A DNA stretch of 64,000 nucleotides from PZPK01 sp963974595 (GTDB lineage Bacteria > Pseudomonadota > Gammaproteobacteria > Pseudomonadales > Oleiphilaceae). Under the pieces are notes generated by a model. It did no database searches. It saw only the letters and a program-made list of their open reading frames with translations, and was not told the DNA's origin. The number at the start of each line of letters is the position of its first letter. Position 1 is the first letter of the stretch. Where the stretch lies: the NCBI GenBank assembly GCA_963974595.1, contig CAXBDA010000003.1, forward strand, positions 1 through 64,000. Direction: 5' to 3'. The position numbers and the translations under genes were made by a program. This document shows, one piece after another, positions 18,571 to 26,638 of the stretch.

Positions 18571-19365
18571 TTATTCACGACGAATCACTAATAACCTTCC
18601 GCTTAGAGTTTCAACATCTAACCAATAGGAATATTTATGATAATGGATGTATAAATTATTTAGCTGACCTTGCGCATCAAAACCAAATAGCATGGAGATA
18701 GGCTTGTGCTGAGGCTGCCAAATTTGCTGCCTATCCTGAGCCATAAAATCAAACGCATAAGATAATGTTTGCTCGCCAGATGTCTCAACTATCGTTTCGT
18801 CTGCCTGCCCAAAGATCGTGATTAGATGCTGTCTGGTCGGTAAGCTGCGTTTCGGTAAGGCCGACAAGGTAAAGCGCATATCCAAGCGTTTCAAACTTAT
18901 ATTATAGTCATCTGAGCATAATGAACGAAGTATTGGCTCAACCAATGCTGGCGAAAACAACTGGCTAAGTTTCGAATCCAAGTAAGCGCTTTCGAGTAAC
19001 GAATGTTCGTCTAAGGGGTGGTACGTTAAATTGAACTTAAAGATATCTGCTGTTTTTTTAGTTACAGAATCCGTCTGCTGAATGGCAAATTTATCGTCGG
19101 CTATAAATGTTTTTTTCGTGCTGACAGTTCGCTTATTTATGCTTAGAAACGGTTCAGCATTTAAATATCGCAGGAGTATGTCGCGTTCTAATATGGGCTC
19201 ATTAAATTGTATGCTTACTTGTTTGTTTTTTTCATCACCCTGCCAGTCAATAGCCAGGTATTCTTCGAATTCACAGAACTGTTCAGCAAACTCATACAAG
19301 ACCCAATACCGGCAAGCAGATAAGGATACGCCACAGAGAATCAGTACAATACAGAGTCTAGTCAT
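18571..19365 (-). CDS. Predicted lipoprotein of unknown function
   Basis: A 264-residue protein with a lipoprotein signal, MTRLCIVLILCGVSLSAC, where Cys18 follows an LSA lipobox. The residue after Cys is Arg, so outer-membrane sorting is expected. The rest is a soluble, mixed-charge domain with no motif that I recognise. It ends 9 bp from the convergent nuclease-like gene. It is divergent from the wax-ester synthase gene with about 200 bp between them. Confidence 0.7.
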   Translation of the reverse strand: MTRLCIVLILCGVSLSACRYWVLYEFAEQFCEFEEYLAIDWQGDEKNKQVSIQFNEPILERDILLRYLNAEPFLSINKRTVSTKKTFIADDKFAIQQTDSVTKKTADIFKFNLTYHPLDEHSLLESAYLDSKLSQLFSPALVEPILRSLCSDDYNISLKRLDMRFTLSALPKRSLPTRQHLITIFGQADETIVETSGEQTLSYAFDFMAQDRQQIWQPQHKPISMLFGFDAQGQLNNLYIHYHKYSYWLDVETLSGRLLVIRRE

Positions 19366-19572
19366 AAGATAAATTGGTCAGAATTGTAAATAATCATCAA
19401 ATACATATGTTTTTTGTTATTCCGCTGAGCGTGTAACTATAAGATATTGTCAATCTCGGTTATCCTTGTTTTTTTATTAATTGTACAGAATCTTTATTTA
19501 CTTTTTTTGAATACTTAAAGGTTCGTTGAACTACTTTTTAAAACAAGCTAACGCTTCTAGGACGGAATCAGA

Positions 19573-20943
19573 ATGAAACCATTAAGTTTGGCAGATCAGT
19601 TATTTCTTTGGCTTGAAAAAAGACAACAGCCTATGCATGTCGGTGGCTTACACCTGTTTGATTTTCCAGAAGGTGCAGGGCCAAAATATGTGACTGAACT
19701 TGCTGAATATATGTACTCATTCCAGCAACCCATCGCGCCATTTAATCAGCGTTTAAAAACCCGTTTTGGTCAGTATTATTGGGAAGAAGATACCCAGTTT
19801 GATTTAGAACATCACTTCAGGCATAGCGCGCTTCCAAAGCCGGGTCGTATTCGTGAGTTGCTATCACTGGTATCTGTCAAACATAGCGCCCTGATGGATC
19901 GTGAAAGACCGATGTGGGAATGCCACTTGATTGAAGGCATTAAGGGGCGAAAATTTGCCATGTATTATAAAGCCCACCATTGCTTATTTGATGGTGTTGC
20001 CGCCATGCGTATGACATCCAGATTATTATCTGAAGATCCGTCTGCACGAAATTCGCCCCCGCTGTGGGCAATTCCAGAAACCAAAAGAAAACATACACCC
20101 AATATCACGCAAACGAATATTGTGACCGGTTTAGCAGCATTGGCTGGTGAAGCAGGCAAACAAATTTCGACCATTCCAGCATTAGTCAAAGAAGTCAGCC
20201 ATGCGATTGGCCAAGCTAGAAATAACCCGGATTACGTATCAGCGTTCCAAGCTCCGCCGAGTATTTTAAACAAATCCATTACTGGCTCACGCCGCTTTGC
20301 AGCTCAGTCTTATCCCTTATCACGCTTCAAAACCTTAGCAAAGAAAATGGATGCGACATTAAACGATGTGGTATTAGCGGTGTGTGGCAGCGCCCTGAGA
20401 AACTATTTAATCAGCCAAAATGAATTGCCTGATAAACCGCTTATTGCCATGGTGCCAATGTCGATGCGTAAAGACGACAGTACGTCGGGCAATCAAATTG
20501 CGATGATTCTAGCCAGTTTGGGAACACATGTTGCAGACCCGGCCAAGCGCCTTCAGCAGGTCAAGAATTCTGTTAAAGACTCCAAACAGCGTTATGCACA
20601 AATGAGTTTGGCTGAAGCCATCAACTTCACAGCGCTTACATTGGCACCAGCGGGTTTGAATATGCTCACAGGCTTATCTGATAGACTTCAGGCTTTTAAC
20701 GTCGTTATTTCGAACGTGCCCGGCCCGACAAAAGAACTTTTTTGGAATGGTGCTAGGTTGAATGGTATGTATCCGGTATCGATTCCTTTAGATCGTATTG
20801 CACTAAACATTACTTTAGTCAGTTATGTGGATCAGTTAGAATTCGGCTTCACTGCATGCCGACGCACACTGCCTTCGATGCAACGCTTATTGGACTATGT
20901 CCAAATGGGCATTGAAGAGTTAGAAGTCGCTGCCGGTCTTTAA
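19573..20943 (+). CDS. Wax ester synthase / acyl-CoA:diacylglycerol acyltransferase (WS/DGAT)
   Basis: A bifunctional acyltransferase that esterifies acyl-CoA to fatty alcohols or diacylglycerol to make storage lipid. The 456 residues contain the catalytic HHxxxDG motif (HHCLFDG, residues 135-141). They also contain the downstream NDVVLAVCGSALR and FNVVISNVPGP motifs typical of the family. The start PLSLADQLFLWLEKRQQPMHVGGL is also characteristic. WS/DGAT genes are common in marine oil-degrading Gammaproteobacteria. A cytoplasmic FKBP gene follows 35 bp later and is probably co-transcribed. Confidence 0.93.
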   Translation: MKPLSLADQLFLWLEKRQQPMHVGGLHLFDFPEGAGPKYVTELAEYMYSFQQPIAPFNQRLKTRFGQYYWEEDTQFDLEHHFRHSALPKPGRIRELLSLVSVKHSALMDRERPMWECHLIEGIKGRKFAMYYKAHHCLFDGVAAMRMTSRLLSEDPSARNSPPLWAIPETKRKHTPNITQTNIVTGLAALAGEAGKQISTIPALVKEVSHAIGQARNNPDYVSAFQAPPSILNKSITGSRRFAAQSYPLSRFKTLAKKMDATLNDVVLAVCGSALRNYLISQNELPDKPLIAMVPMSMRKDDSTSGNQIAMILASLGTHVADPAKRLQQVKNSVKDSKQRYAQMSLAEAINFTALTLAPAGLNMLTGLSDRLQAFNVVISNVPGPTKELFWNGARLNGMYPVSIPLDRIALNITLVSYVDQLEFGFTACRRTLPSMQRLLDYVQMGIEELEVAAGL

Positions 20944-20978
20944 TTATTTTAAATAATCATATTAGGTAATCAAATACT

Positions 20979-21632
20979 ATGTCAGAAACAAACGCGACCT
21001 CAAACGACACCGCAGCGACTGAAAAGCCTGAAAGCTTTGAGCAAAAAGTCAGCTACGGTTTTGGTTGGCAGTTTGGTCGTCAATTGCAAAAAAATCGTTT
21101 TGAAGGCATGGATGTCGAATGTGCTGTACAAGCGCTTCGCCAATGTTTTGCTGGTGAGGCGTCTTTATTAACTGAAAATGAGCTAAACGAAGCTTACGAT
21201 GTGATGAAAGAAAAGCGCATGACCGTTGAAAAAGAGCGTGCTGAAAAATATAAATCTATTTGTGATACCTTTCTTAGTGAAAATGCTAAAAGAGTAGGTG
21301 TTAAGCAAACCGGGTCTGGCCTGCAATATGAAATATTAGAAACCGGAACAGGTGAAAAACCTAAGCATAAAAGTACCGTGCGGATTCATTATCATGGCTC
21401 ATTTATCGATGGTCAGGTTTTTGATAGTTCGATTACTCGAAATGAGCCTGCCGAGTTCAGTCTCGATCAGGTTATTAGCGGTTGGACTGAAGCATTGAAA
21501 ATGATGCCTGAAGGCTCTAAGTGGCGTATCGTCGTACCACCAAAACTCGCTTATGGTGAAGCTGGTTTCCCACCGACAATTCCACCCAGCGCTGTCTTGA
21601 TTTTTGAAATCCATCTGATAAAGCTTGTCTGA
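20979..21632 (+). CDS. FKBP-type peptidyl-prolyl cis-trans isomerase, FklB-like
   Basis: A 217-residue protein with an FKBP N-terminal dimerisation domain (about residues 20-105: SYGFGWQFGRQLQ..) and an FKBP catalytic domain (about 110-217). The catalytic domain shows VRIHYHGSFIDGQVFDSS and PKLAYGEAG..IPPSAVLIFEI. There is no signal peptide, so a cytoplasmic FklB-type role is likely. It follows the WS/DGAT gene by 35 bp and is convergent with selO. Confidence 0.9.
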   Translation: MSETNATSNDTAATEKPESFEQKVSYGFGWQFGRQLQKNRFEGMDVECAVQALRQCFAGEASLLTENELNEAYDVMKEKRMTVEKERAEKYKSICDTFLSENAKRVGVKQTGSGLQYEILETGTGEKPKHKSTVRIHYHGSFIDGQVFDSSITRNEPAEFSLDQVISGWTEALKMMPEGSKWRIVVPPKLAYGEAGFPPTIPPSAVLIFEIHLIKLV

Positions 21633-21659
21633 TAAAACCTCGTTTTACCATAGACATAA

Positions 21660-23120
21660 TCAAGATGAGCAGCTTATCTCAAGCTGCTCTGCCCAATCGG
21701 GTGGCAAGTCTGCATAAGATTCGTTCTCTGGCTGTTCATCAAACGGCTTTTGCAACAGCGCATGTAAGTATTGTACCTCTGAATAATCGCCTTTTTGTGC
21801 TAGCTCGATTGCTTGCTGTGCCAAATGATTTCGAAGAATATACTTAGGGTTTACTGCATTCATTCTTTCAGATCGCTCAGTTTGAGATACTTTTTCTAAT
21901 GACCAACGCTGTATTAACTGTTCAGAAAAGCGATTAAAACTATCACGATTGACGCATAAATCCCGCAATAAGGTTTGTACTTTAGCATCATTTAAACAAG
22001 ATAAATGTCTGAAGAAGAAAGCATAATCCAGCCGGTTTTCGGCCATCATCATTAAGCATTGATGAATGAGTGTTTGATCATCCGTTTGGTTTGTAAATAG
22101 GCCAAACTTGGCAGACATCAGCTGCAAGTAATCTTCATTAAAAATATCATTAAACGACTGCAAAGCATCGACTAAAGCGTCTTTCGGAATTAATGGGCTC
22201 AGTGCTTGCGCCAAAACACTTAAATTCCAATGGCCAATGGCTGGCTGCCTGTCAAAGGCATAACGGCCTTGATGATCTGAATGATTACAAATATAACCAG
22301 GTTCGAAAGCATCCAAAAAGCCGTAAGGCCCGTAATCAAAAGTTTCACCCAAGATCGACATATTGTCTGTATTCATCACGCCATGAGCAAAACCAAACGC
22401 TTGCCACTTTGCGATTAATTGTGCTGTTTTTTGCACGGTTATTTTGAAAAAGTCTTGATAGCGCTCTGCGCTCCCCATCAAGCAAGGGTAGTGCCGCTCT
22501 ATGCAATAATCAGCGAGCTCTTGAAGAAGCTTTTTCTGGCCTGAATGGTATGCGTATTCAAAATGACCGAAACGGATATGCGTTTGAGCCACTCTTAAAA
22601 CGGTTGCGCCAGTCTCAACTTGCTCTCGATACACCGGTGATTGGCTATTCAGTACACATAATGCGCGTGTTGTCGGAATACCTAATGCGGCCATCGCTTC
22701 GCTAGCTAAAAACTCTCGGATACTGGAACGCAAAACTGCTCGGCCATCAGCATGTCGAGAAAAGGGCGTCATACCTGCGCCTTTTAAGTGTAAATCCCAG
22801 CGAATAGATTGATCTGTTTTAACATCAGCCAGCAGCAAACCCCGGCCATCACCCAAGTCTGGATTGTAATAGCCAAACTGATGGCCGGTGTATTTCATGG
22901 CGATAGGCGTTATGCCAGGAAAATAAGCATTGGCAGATAAAATTGCCAAGCTCTTTGGTTTAGAGAGACTGGATAAGTCAATCCCGAGTAAATCAGCACA
23001 GGCAGTGCTAAGCGCAACAAACTCTGGTTTTTTTAAACCTTGAGGTTGAACTTGCGCATAATAGGCTGAAGGTAAGCGTAGAAAATCCTGTTCTAGCTCA
23101 AGAGACAGAAAGTCACGCAT
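21660..23120 (-). CDS. selO: Protein adenylyltransferase SelO (YdiU/UPF0061)
   Basis: SelO is a pseudokinase-fold enzyme that transfers AMP to protein hydroxyl groups. The protein has 486 residues from the ATG at 23120; an in-frame TTG lies 6 bp upstream. Family motifs include GHQFGYYNPDLGDGRGLLL, DLHLKGAGMTPFSRHADGRAVLRS and NTDNMSILGETFDYGP. It lacks the C-terminal selenocysteine/cysteine-rich tail. It begins 9 bp after slmA, so the two are probably one transcript. A perfect 9-bp hairpin (21667-21689) occupies its last codons. Confidence 0.93.
   Translation of the reverse strand: MRDFLSLELEQDFLRLPSAYYAQVQPQGLKKPEFVALSTACADLLGIDLSSLSKPKSLAILSANAYFPGITPIAMKYTGHQFGYYNPDLGDGRGLLLADVKTDQSIRWDLHLKGAGMTPFSRHADGRAVLRSSIREFLASEAMAALGIPTTRALCVLNSQSPVYREQVETGATVLRVAQTHIRFGHFEYAYHSGQKKLLQELADYCIERHYPCLMGSAERYQDFFKITVQKTAQLIAKWQAFGFAHGVMNTDNMSILGETFDYGPYGFLDAFEPGYICNHSDHQGRYAFDRQPAIGHWNLSVLAQALSPLIPKDALVDALQSFNDIFNEDYLQLMSAKFGLFTNQTDDQTLIHQCLMMMAENRLDYAFFFRHLSCLNDAKVQTLLRDLCVNRDSFNRFSEQLIQRWSLEKVSQTERSERMNAVNPKYILRNHLAQQAIELAQKGDYSEVQYLHALLQKPFDEQPENESYADLPPDWAEQLEISCSS
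21667..21689. terminator. 9-bp stem-loop in the 3' end of selO
   Basis: GAGCAGCTT (21667-21675) and AAGCTGCTC (21681-21689) are perfect inverted repeats with a 5-nt loop, a few bases inside the selO stop codon. It lies between convergent FKBP and selO genes. No T-run follows. Confidence 0.45.
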
Positions 23121-23129
23121 TTTCAAACC

Positions 23130-23747
23130 CTATGGGACTGGCTGAAATAAAGAACCTGCCAGTATAGGCCAATGTGCTGACCATCCCTGAGTCGGAGAAA
23201 GTTTAAACTCTGTGCGTACAAATTGATGAATACGACCTTCTATATTCAAAGACAATAGACTTGCTCCACTCGCCCCTGTTAAACGCAATTTCTTTTGCTC
23301 ACGAATTTCGGCTTCGCGAAGCACCTGACGTAATTCGGTTTCTAAACGTGAAAAAAACTGTGCAGCGCGTTGACGCATTTTCGGCTTTTCACCGGCTAAA
23401 GCACCACCAGCCAACAAACAACACATGCCGGGATTTTTCTCGGCAAAGGCCAGAACGAAAATCAGGATGCGCTGTAATCGCTCAATGCCATTCGGCACCT
23501 CTTTATTGATCAGTTTGATTCGGGTAAATACAGTTTCTTCAATAAACTCCAATAAACCTTCAAACATTTTGCCTTTACTGGGAAAGTGACGATATAAAGC
23601 GGCTTCAGTGACCCCCACTTCTTTTGCCAAGCGCGCCGTGGTAATGCGTTCACCTGGATTTTTTTCGAGCATACCTGCTAAGACTTCTAAAATTTGCTGA
23701 CGTCTGTTTGGTTTACTCTTTTTATCGCTAGGTGCTTTCTCAGTCAT
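23130..23747 (-). CDS. slmA: Nucleoid occlusion factor SlmA (TetR fold)
   Basis: SlmA binds specific chromosomal sites and blocks FtsZ ring assembly over the nucleoid. The 205 residues begin with a Lys-rich arm, then NRRQQILEVLAGMLE and the helix-turn-helix ITTARLAKEVGVTEAALYRH. The FPSKGKMFEGLLEFIEE segment follows, as in other SlmA proteins. The C-terminal domain matches the family in length and in the PGMCCLLAGGALAGE segment. It is the first gene of a slmA-selO pair rather than lying in the dut/coaBC region where slmA is often found. Confidence 0.93.
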   Translation of the reverse strand: MTEKAPSDKKSKPNRRQQILEVLAGMLEKNPGERITTARLAKEVGVTEAALYRHFPSKGKMFEGLLEFIEETVFTRIKLINKEVPNGIERLQRILIFVLAFAEKNPGMCCLLAGGALAGEKPKMRQRAAQFFSRLETELRQVLREAEIREQKKLRLTGASGASLLSLNIEGRIHQFVRTEFKLSPTQGWSAHWPILAGSLFQPVP

Positions 23748-23813
23748 AACGGCGTGTTCCTGTTTAACTGTATAAATTGAACGTTGTTGATGGAAGTCAT
23801 TAATTCTGAATAG

Positions 23814-24611
23814 CTAATTAATTAAACCACTAATTGGTGACGATGCTGAAGCATAGAGTTTACGTGGCATACGTCCTGCCAAAAATGCATGTCGGCCACT
23901 TTCTACAGCTAATTTCATGGCATGCGCCATACGGACAGGCTGCTGGGCAGCGGCAATGGCTGTGTTCATTAATACACCCTCACAGCCCATTTCCATAGCA
24001 ATACTGGCATCAGAGGCCGTACCCACACCAGCATCCACTATAATAGGTACTTTGGCATTTTCTAAAATCAGCTGAATGTTATAAGGGTTTCGAATGCCTA
24101 AACCTGAACCAATCGGCGCGCCTAGAGGCATCACAGCCACACAGCCCATTTCTTCAAGGCGCAGCGCAATTAAAGGGTCATCAGTGGTATACACCATGAC
24201 CTTAAAGCCATCTTTAATTAACGTCTCAGCGGCCTCTAATGTTTCAGTGATATTGGGGTAAAGCGTTTTCTGGTCACCTAATACTTCTAACTTAACCAAG
24301 TCGTGGCCACCTAATAGTTCTCTTGCTAATCGACAAGTGCGCACGGCATCTTTCGCGTTATAGCAACCTGCGGTGTTTGGCAAAATGGTATATTTTTCAG
24401 GGGAGATAACATCCAGTAAATTGGGTTCATCTGAATTTTGGCCAATATTAGTTCTGCGCACTGCCACCGTGACGATCTCTGCGCCACTGGTTTCAATTGC
24501 TTGTCTGGTTTCTTCATGATCTTTGTATTTGCCTGTACCTACCAATAAACGTGAGTGATAGCTTTTTCCGGCAATAATAAGCGGGGGATCATTTAATGCA
24601 TTTTGGGTCAT
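23814..24611 (-). CDS. thiG: Thiazole synthase ThiG
   Basis: ThiG condenses DXP, dehydroglycine and ThiS-thiocarboxylate to form the thiazole of thiamine. The 265-residue TIM-barrel protein shows SRLLVGTGKYKD, EIVTVAVRRTNIGQ, and the phosphate-binding GAPIGSGLGI and IIVDAGVGTASDA segments. It lies 67 bp after thiS on the same strand, the normal order. No TPP riboswitch could be recognised upstream of the pair. Confidence 0.97.
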   Translation of the reverse strand: MTQNALNDPPLIIAGKSYHSRLLVGTGKYKDHEETRQAIETSGAEIVTVAVRRTNIGQNSDEPNLLDVISPEKYTILPNTAGCYNAKDAVRTCRLARELLGGHDLVKLEVLGDQKTLYPNITETLEAAETLIKDGFKVMVYTTDDPLIALRLEEMGCVAVMPLGAPIGSGLGIRNPYNIQLILENAKVPIIVDAGVGTASDASIAMEMGCEGVLMNTAIAAAQQPVRMAHAMKLAVESGRHAFLAGRMPRKLYASASSPISGLIN

Positions 24612-24678
24612 ATTTTATCTGCTTGGCTCTGATTTTTAAGATTGGGCAACGTGAGTCTTTTTTGAAATCATCAGTCTA

Positions 24679-24879
24679 TTAACCACCACCGATGGCTTGA
24701 ACGACTTCGACACAATCACCTTCCGAAACCTGAAAAGTATCGTGCTGACTACGGGCAATGATGTCTTCATTTACTTCAATAGCAAAACGTTTACCTAACA
24801 AGTCGAGATGCACAATAAGGTCTGTTAATTTAGCACCTTCAGCTAACTCAAAAGCATCACCGTTAAGTGTAATATTCAT
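24679..24879 (-). CDS. thiS: Sulfur-carrier protein ThiS
   Basis: A 66-residue ubiquitin-like sulfur carrier. It ends in Gly-Gly-Gly (VVQAIGGG), with the C-terminal glycine that is adenylated and thiocarboxylated. The start MNITLNGDAFEL at 24879 matches family length. The longer in-frame ATG at 24912 would add 11 residues unlike any ThiS. It is followed by thiG. Confidence 0.93.
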   Translation of the reverse strand: MNITLNGDAFELAEGAKLTDLIVHLDLLGKRFAIEVNEDIIARSQHDTFQVSEGDCVEVVQAIGGG

Positions 24880-25084
24880 GCTATTTCCTATTAGAAAATG
24901 GATGTGTGTCACTCAGACCATTGAAGCATAGAGACTACCATAAAACGGTTAGAATCCAAGTTCTCTGTGCGTTTTACTTTGACTAAATTGCCAAGTAATG
25001 GAGATGATCGCTATGTTGCGTAGCAATATATCTATAAAATACCTGCAACGCTTACAGCACTCTTCTTGAGTACGCTGACGACCT

Positions 25085-25723
25085 ATGCAGGATTTTAAAT
25101 TGGCTAACACCCCCTATCATCACGGCGATCTCAAAGAGGCGCTTATTGCTGCATCTCATAAAATACTAAGAGAAAAGGGTGCTGATTCACTTTCGCTGCG
25201 AGCCGTCGCCGCTGAAGCTGGTGTATCTCATATGGCGCCTTATTCGCACTTCAAGAACAAGAAGTCTTTATTTCAGGAAGTCGCTGCTTCAGGTTTCGAT
25301 GAGTTAGCCCGCAAAATGGTAAGTGATAGCAAAAACCTACGTAAGGCCTCGGAATTAATACTTTCATATGGCGTCACCTACATTGAATTTGCTCTTGCTC
25401 AACCTCAGTTATATCGTTTGATGTTAGGCCAAGTAGAAAACTTGGGTAGAAGAAGTTCCGGCAAAGACGATGAAGCAGGCAAACCTGTGCAAACTAGTTT
25501 AGAGATTTCACCCGAACTACACAGAAGCTCTAAACGCCCTTTTGATTTACTAGAAAACGCCTTTTCGAAAACTAGTCGGAATGAATTGAAAGTGAAAGCA
25601 CAAGCCTTAGGCGCTTGGTCTATGGTGCATGGCATGGCGGCCTTGCTGATTGAAGGCCACTTTGAAATTCCGACGGGCATGACAACCAAAGAGTTTTTGG
25701 CCATGGCTGCGGTTTATAAGTAA
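25085..25723 (+). CDS. TetR-family regulator with WHG-type C-terminal domain
   Basis: A 212-residue TetR/AcrR regulator. The N-terminal arm YHHGDLKEALIAASHKIL leads into the HTH LSLRAVAAEAGVSHMAPYSHF. The C-terminal ligand domain contains WSMVHGMAALLIEGH, matching the WHG domain found in a common TetR subfamily. The target is unknown. It stands alone: thiS is divergent and the spermidine-synthase-like gene is convergent. Confidence 0.88.
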   Translation: MQDFKLANTPYHHGDLKEALIAASHKILREKGADSLSLRAVAAEAGVSHMAPYSHFKNKKSLFQEVAASGFDELARKMVSDSKNLRKASELILSYGVTYIEFALAQPQLYRLMLGQVENLGRRSSGKDDEAGKPVQTSLEISPELHRSSKRPFDLLENAFSKTSRNELKVKAQALGAWSMVHGMAALLIEGHFEIPTGMTTKEFLAMAAVYK

Positions 25724-25822
25724 GCCTAATTCGCTCATTCCGCCAAATAGCCCCGTTCATTGTGCCCCGTCGAAATGTGCTGATGTAACCCCACGTTTAA
25801 TTTGGTAAACCCTTCGATAAAA

Positions 25823-26578
25823 TCAAAGGGGCTTTAACTTCTGAACAAATTGAAACAAGGAAAATGGTAAACGCTTAGTGATTCTTTTGATCAATGGCTG
25901 AAGATGCCTATCATTTATTTGGGGCATTCCACCTTTAAATGCCAAAACAATAAGATTATCCCCACCGATTGAACAGGTCAGACAATTATTATCAAAGTGC
26001 TCTTTTAATGCTTGCTTAGCTTTGGGGTGAGAGCCTTTTCCCTGATCCCAGAGATTCAAAATTAGGATGCCATTACGACTTAAAGCATGGAAACAATTGT
26101 TTAGAAAAACCTGATTTAGCTGCAAATCTAACATGCCATCATCATTATAGATATCTGCTAATATCATATCGGTCTCGCCATAAAAACCTGACATATAGTG
26201 CTGTGCATCTTCAGGAAAAATACTCAGCCTGTCATCATCTTCCGGTAAGCCAAACCAGTTTTGCGCAACCTTAATGACCTGATACCTCAATTCGACAATA
26301 TCAATTAAAAGATCATTAGAATAGTGTCGAAAAGCATGAACTAAACTCCCGCCACCTAAACCAAGCAAGGTAATTCGTTTAGGGGCAGGAAGGTAAATTA
26401 AGCCAAGCATCATGGCTTGCGTATACTCAAAAACTAGGTCACTTGGCCGAGATAAATCAATAGCGCTTTGTTGAGAGTCTTCGCTAAAGGCAAGATAGCG
26501 CGTTGAGCCTTTCTCGAACACTCGAATGGGGCCAAGGTCATCATAACAACGAAAGATTTCGGTGCCTGGAATACTCAT
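25823..26578 (-). CDS. Spermidine-synthase-like SAM-dependent protein
   Basis: A 251-residue (from ATG 26578) Rossmann-fold protein of the polyamine synthase group. Motif I reads LLGLGGGSLVHAFRHY and motif II IDIVELRYQVIKVA. The acidic DMILADIYNDDG segment lies where polyamine synthases bind substrate. It lacks the N-terminal domain of true SpeE, so a polyamine substrate is not assured. A GTG at 26632, only 7 nt from the stop of the GGDEF-EAL gene, is an alternative coupled start. The pair is probably one transcript. Confidence 0.75.
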   Translation of the reverse strand: MSIPGTEIFRCYDDLGPIRVFEKGSTRYLAFSEDSQQSAIDLSRPSDLVFEYTQAMMLGLIYLPAPKRITLLGLGGGSLVHAFRHYSNDLLIDIVELRYQVIKVAQNWFGLPEDDDRLSIFPEDAQHYMSGFYGETDMILADIYNDDGMLDLQLNQVFLNNCFHALSRNGILILNLWDQGKGSHPKAKQALKEHFDNNCLTCSIGGDNLIVLAFKGGMPQINDRHLQPLIKRITKRLPFSLFQFVQKLKPL

Positions 26579-26638
26579 GGTAAAGCGCGTCCCGGCTAAT
26601 AAGTGAAGTATTGGTTTGCCTTGAAATAACACAGGCGA

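Noticed and set aside
24880..25084. Possible TPP riboswitch before thiS
   Set aside because: The conserved CUGAGA and GGAUAAUGCCAG-type elements could not be found on the minus strand.
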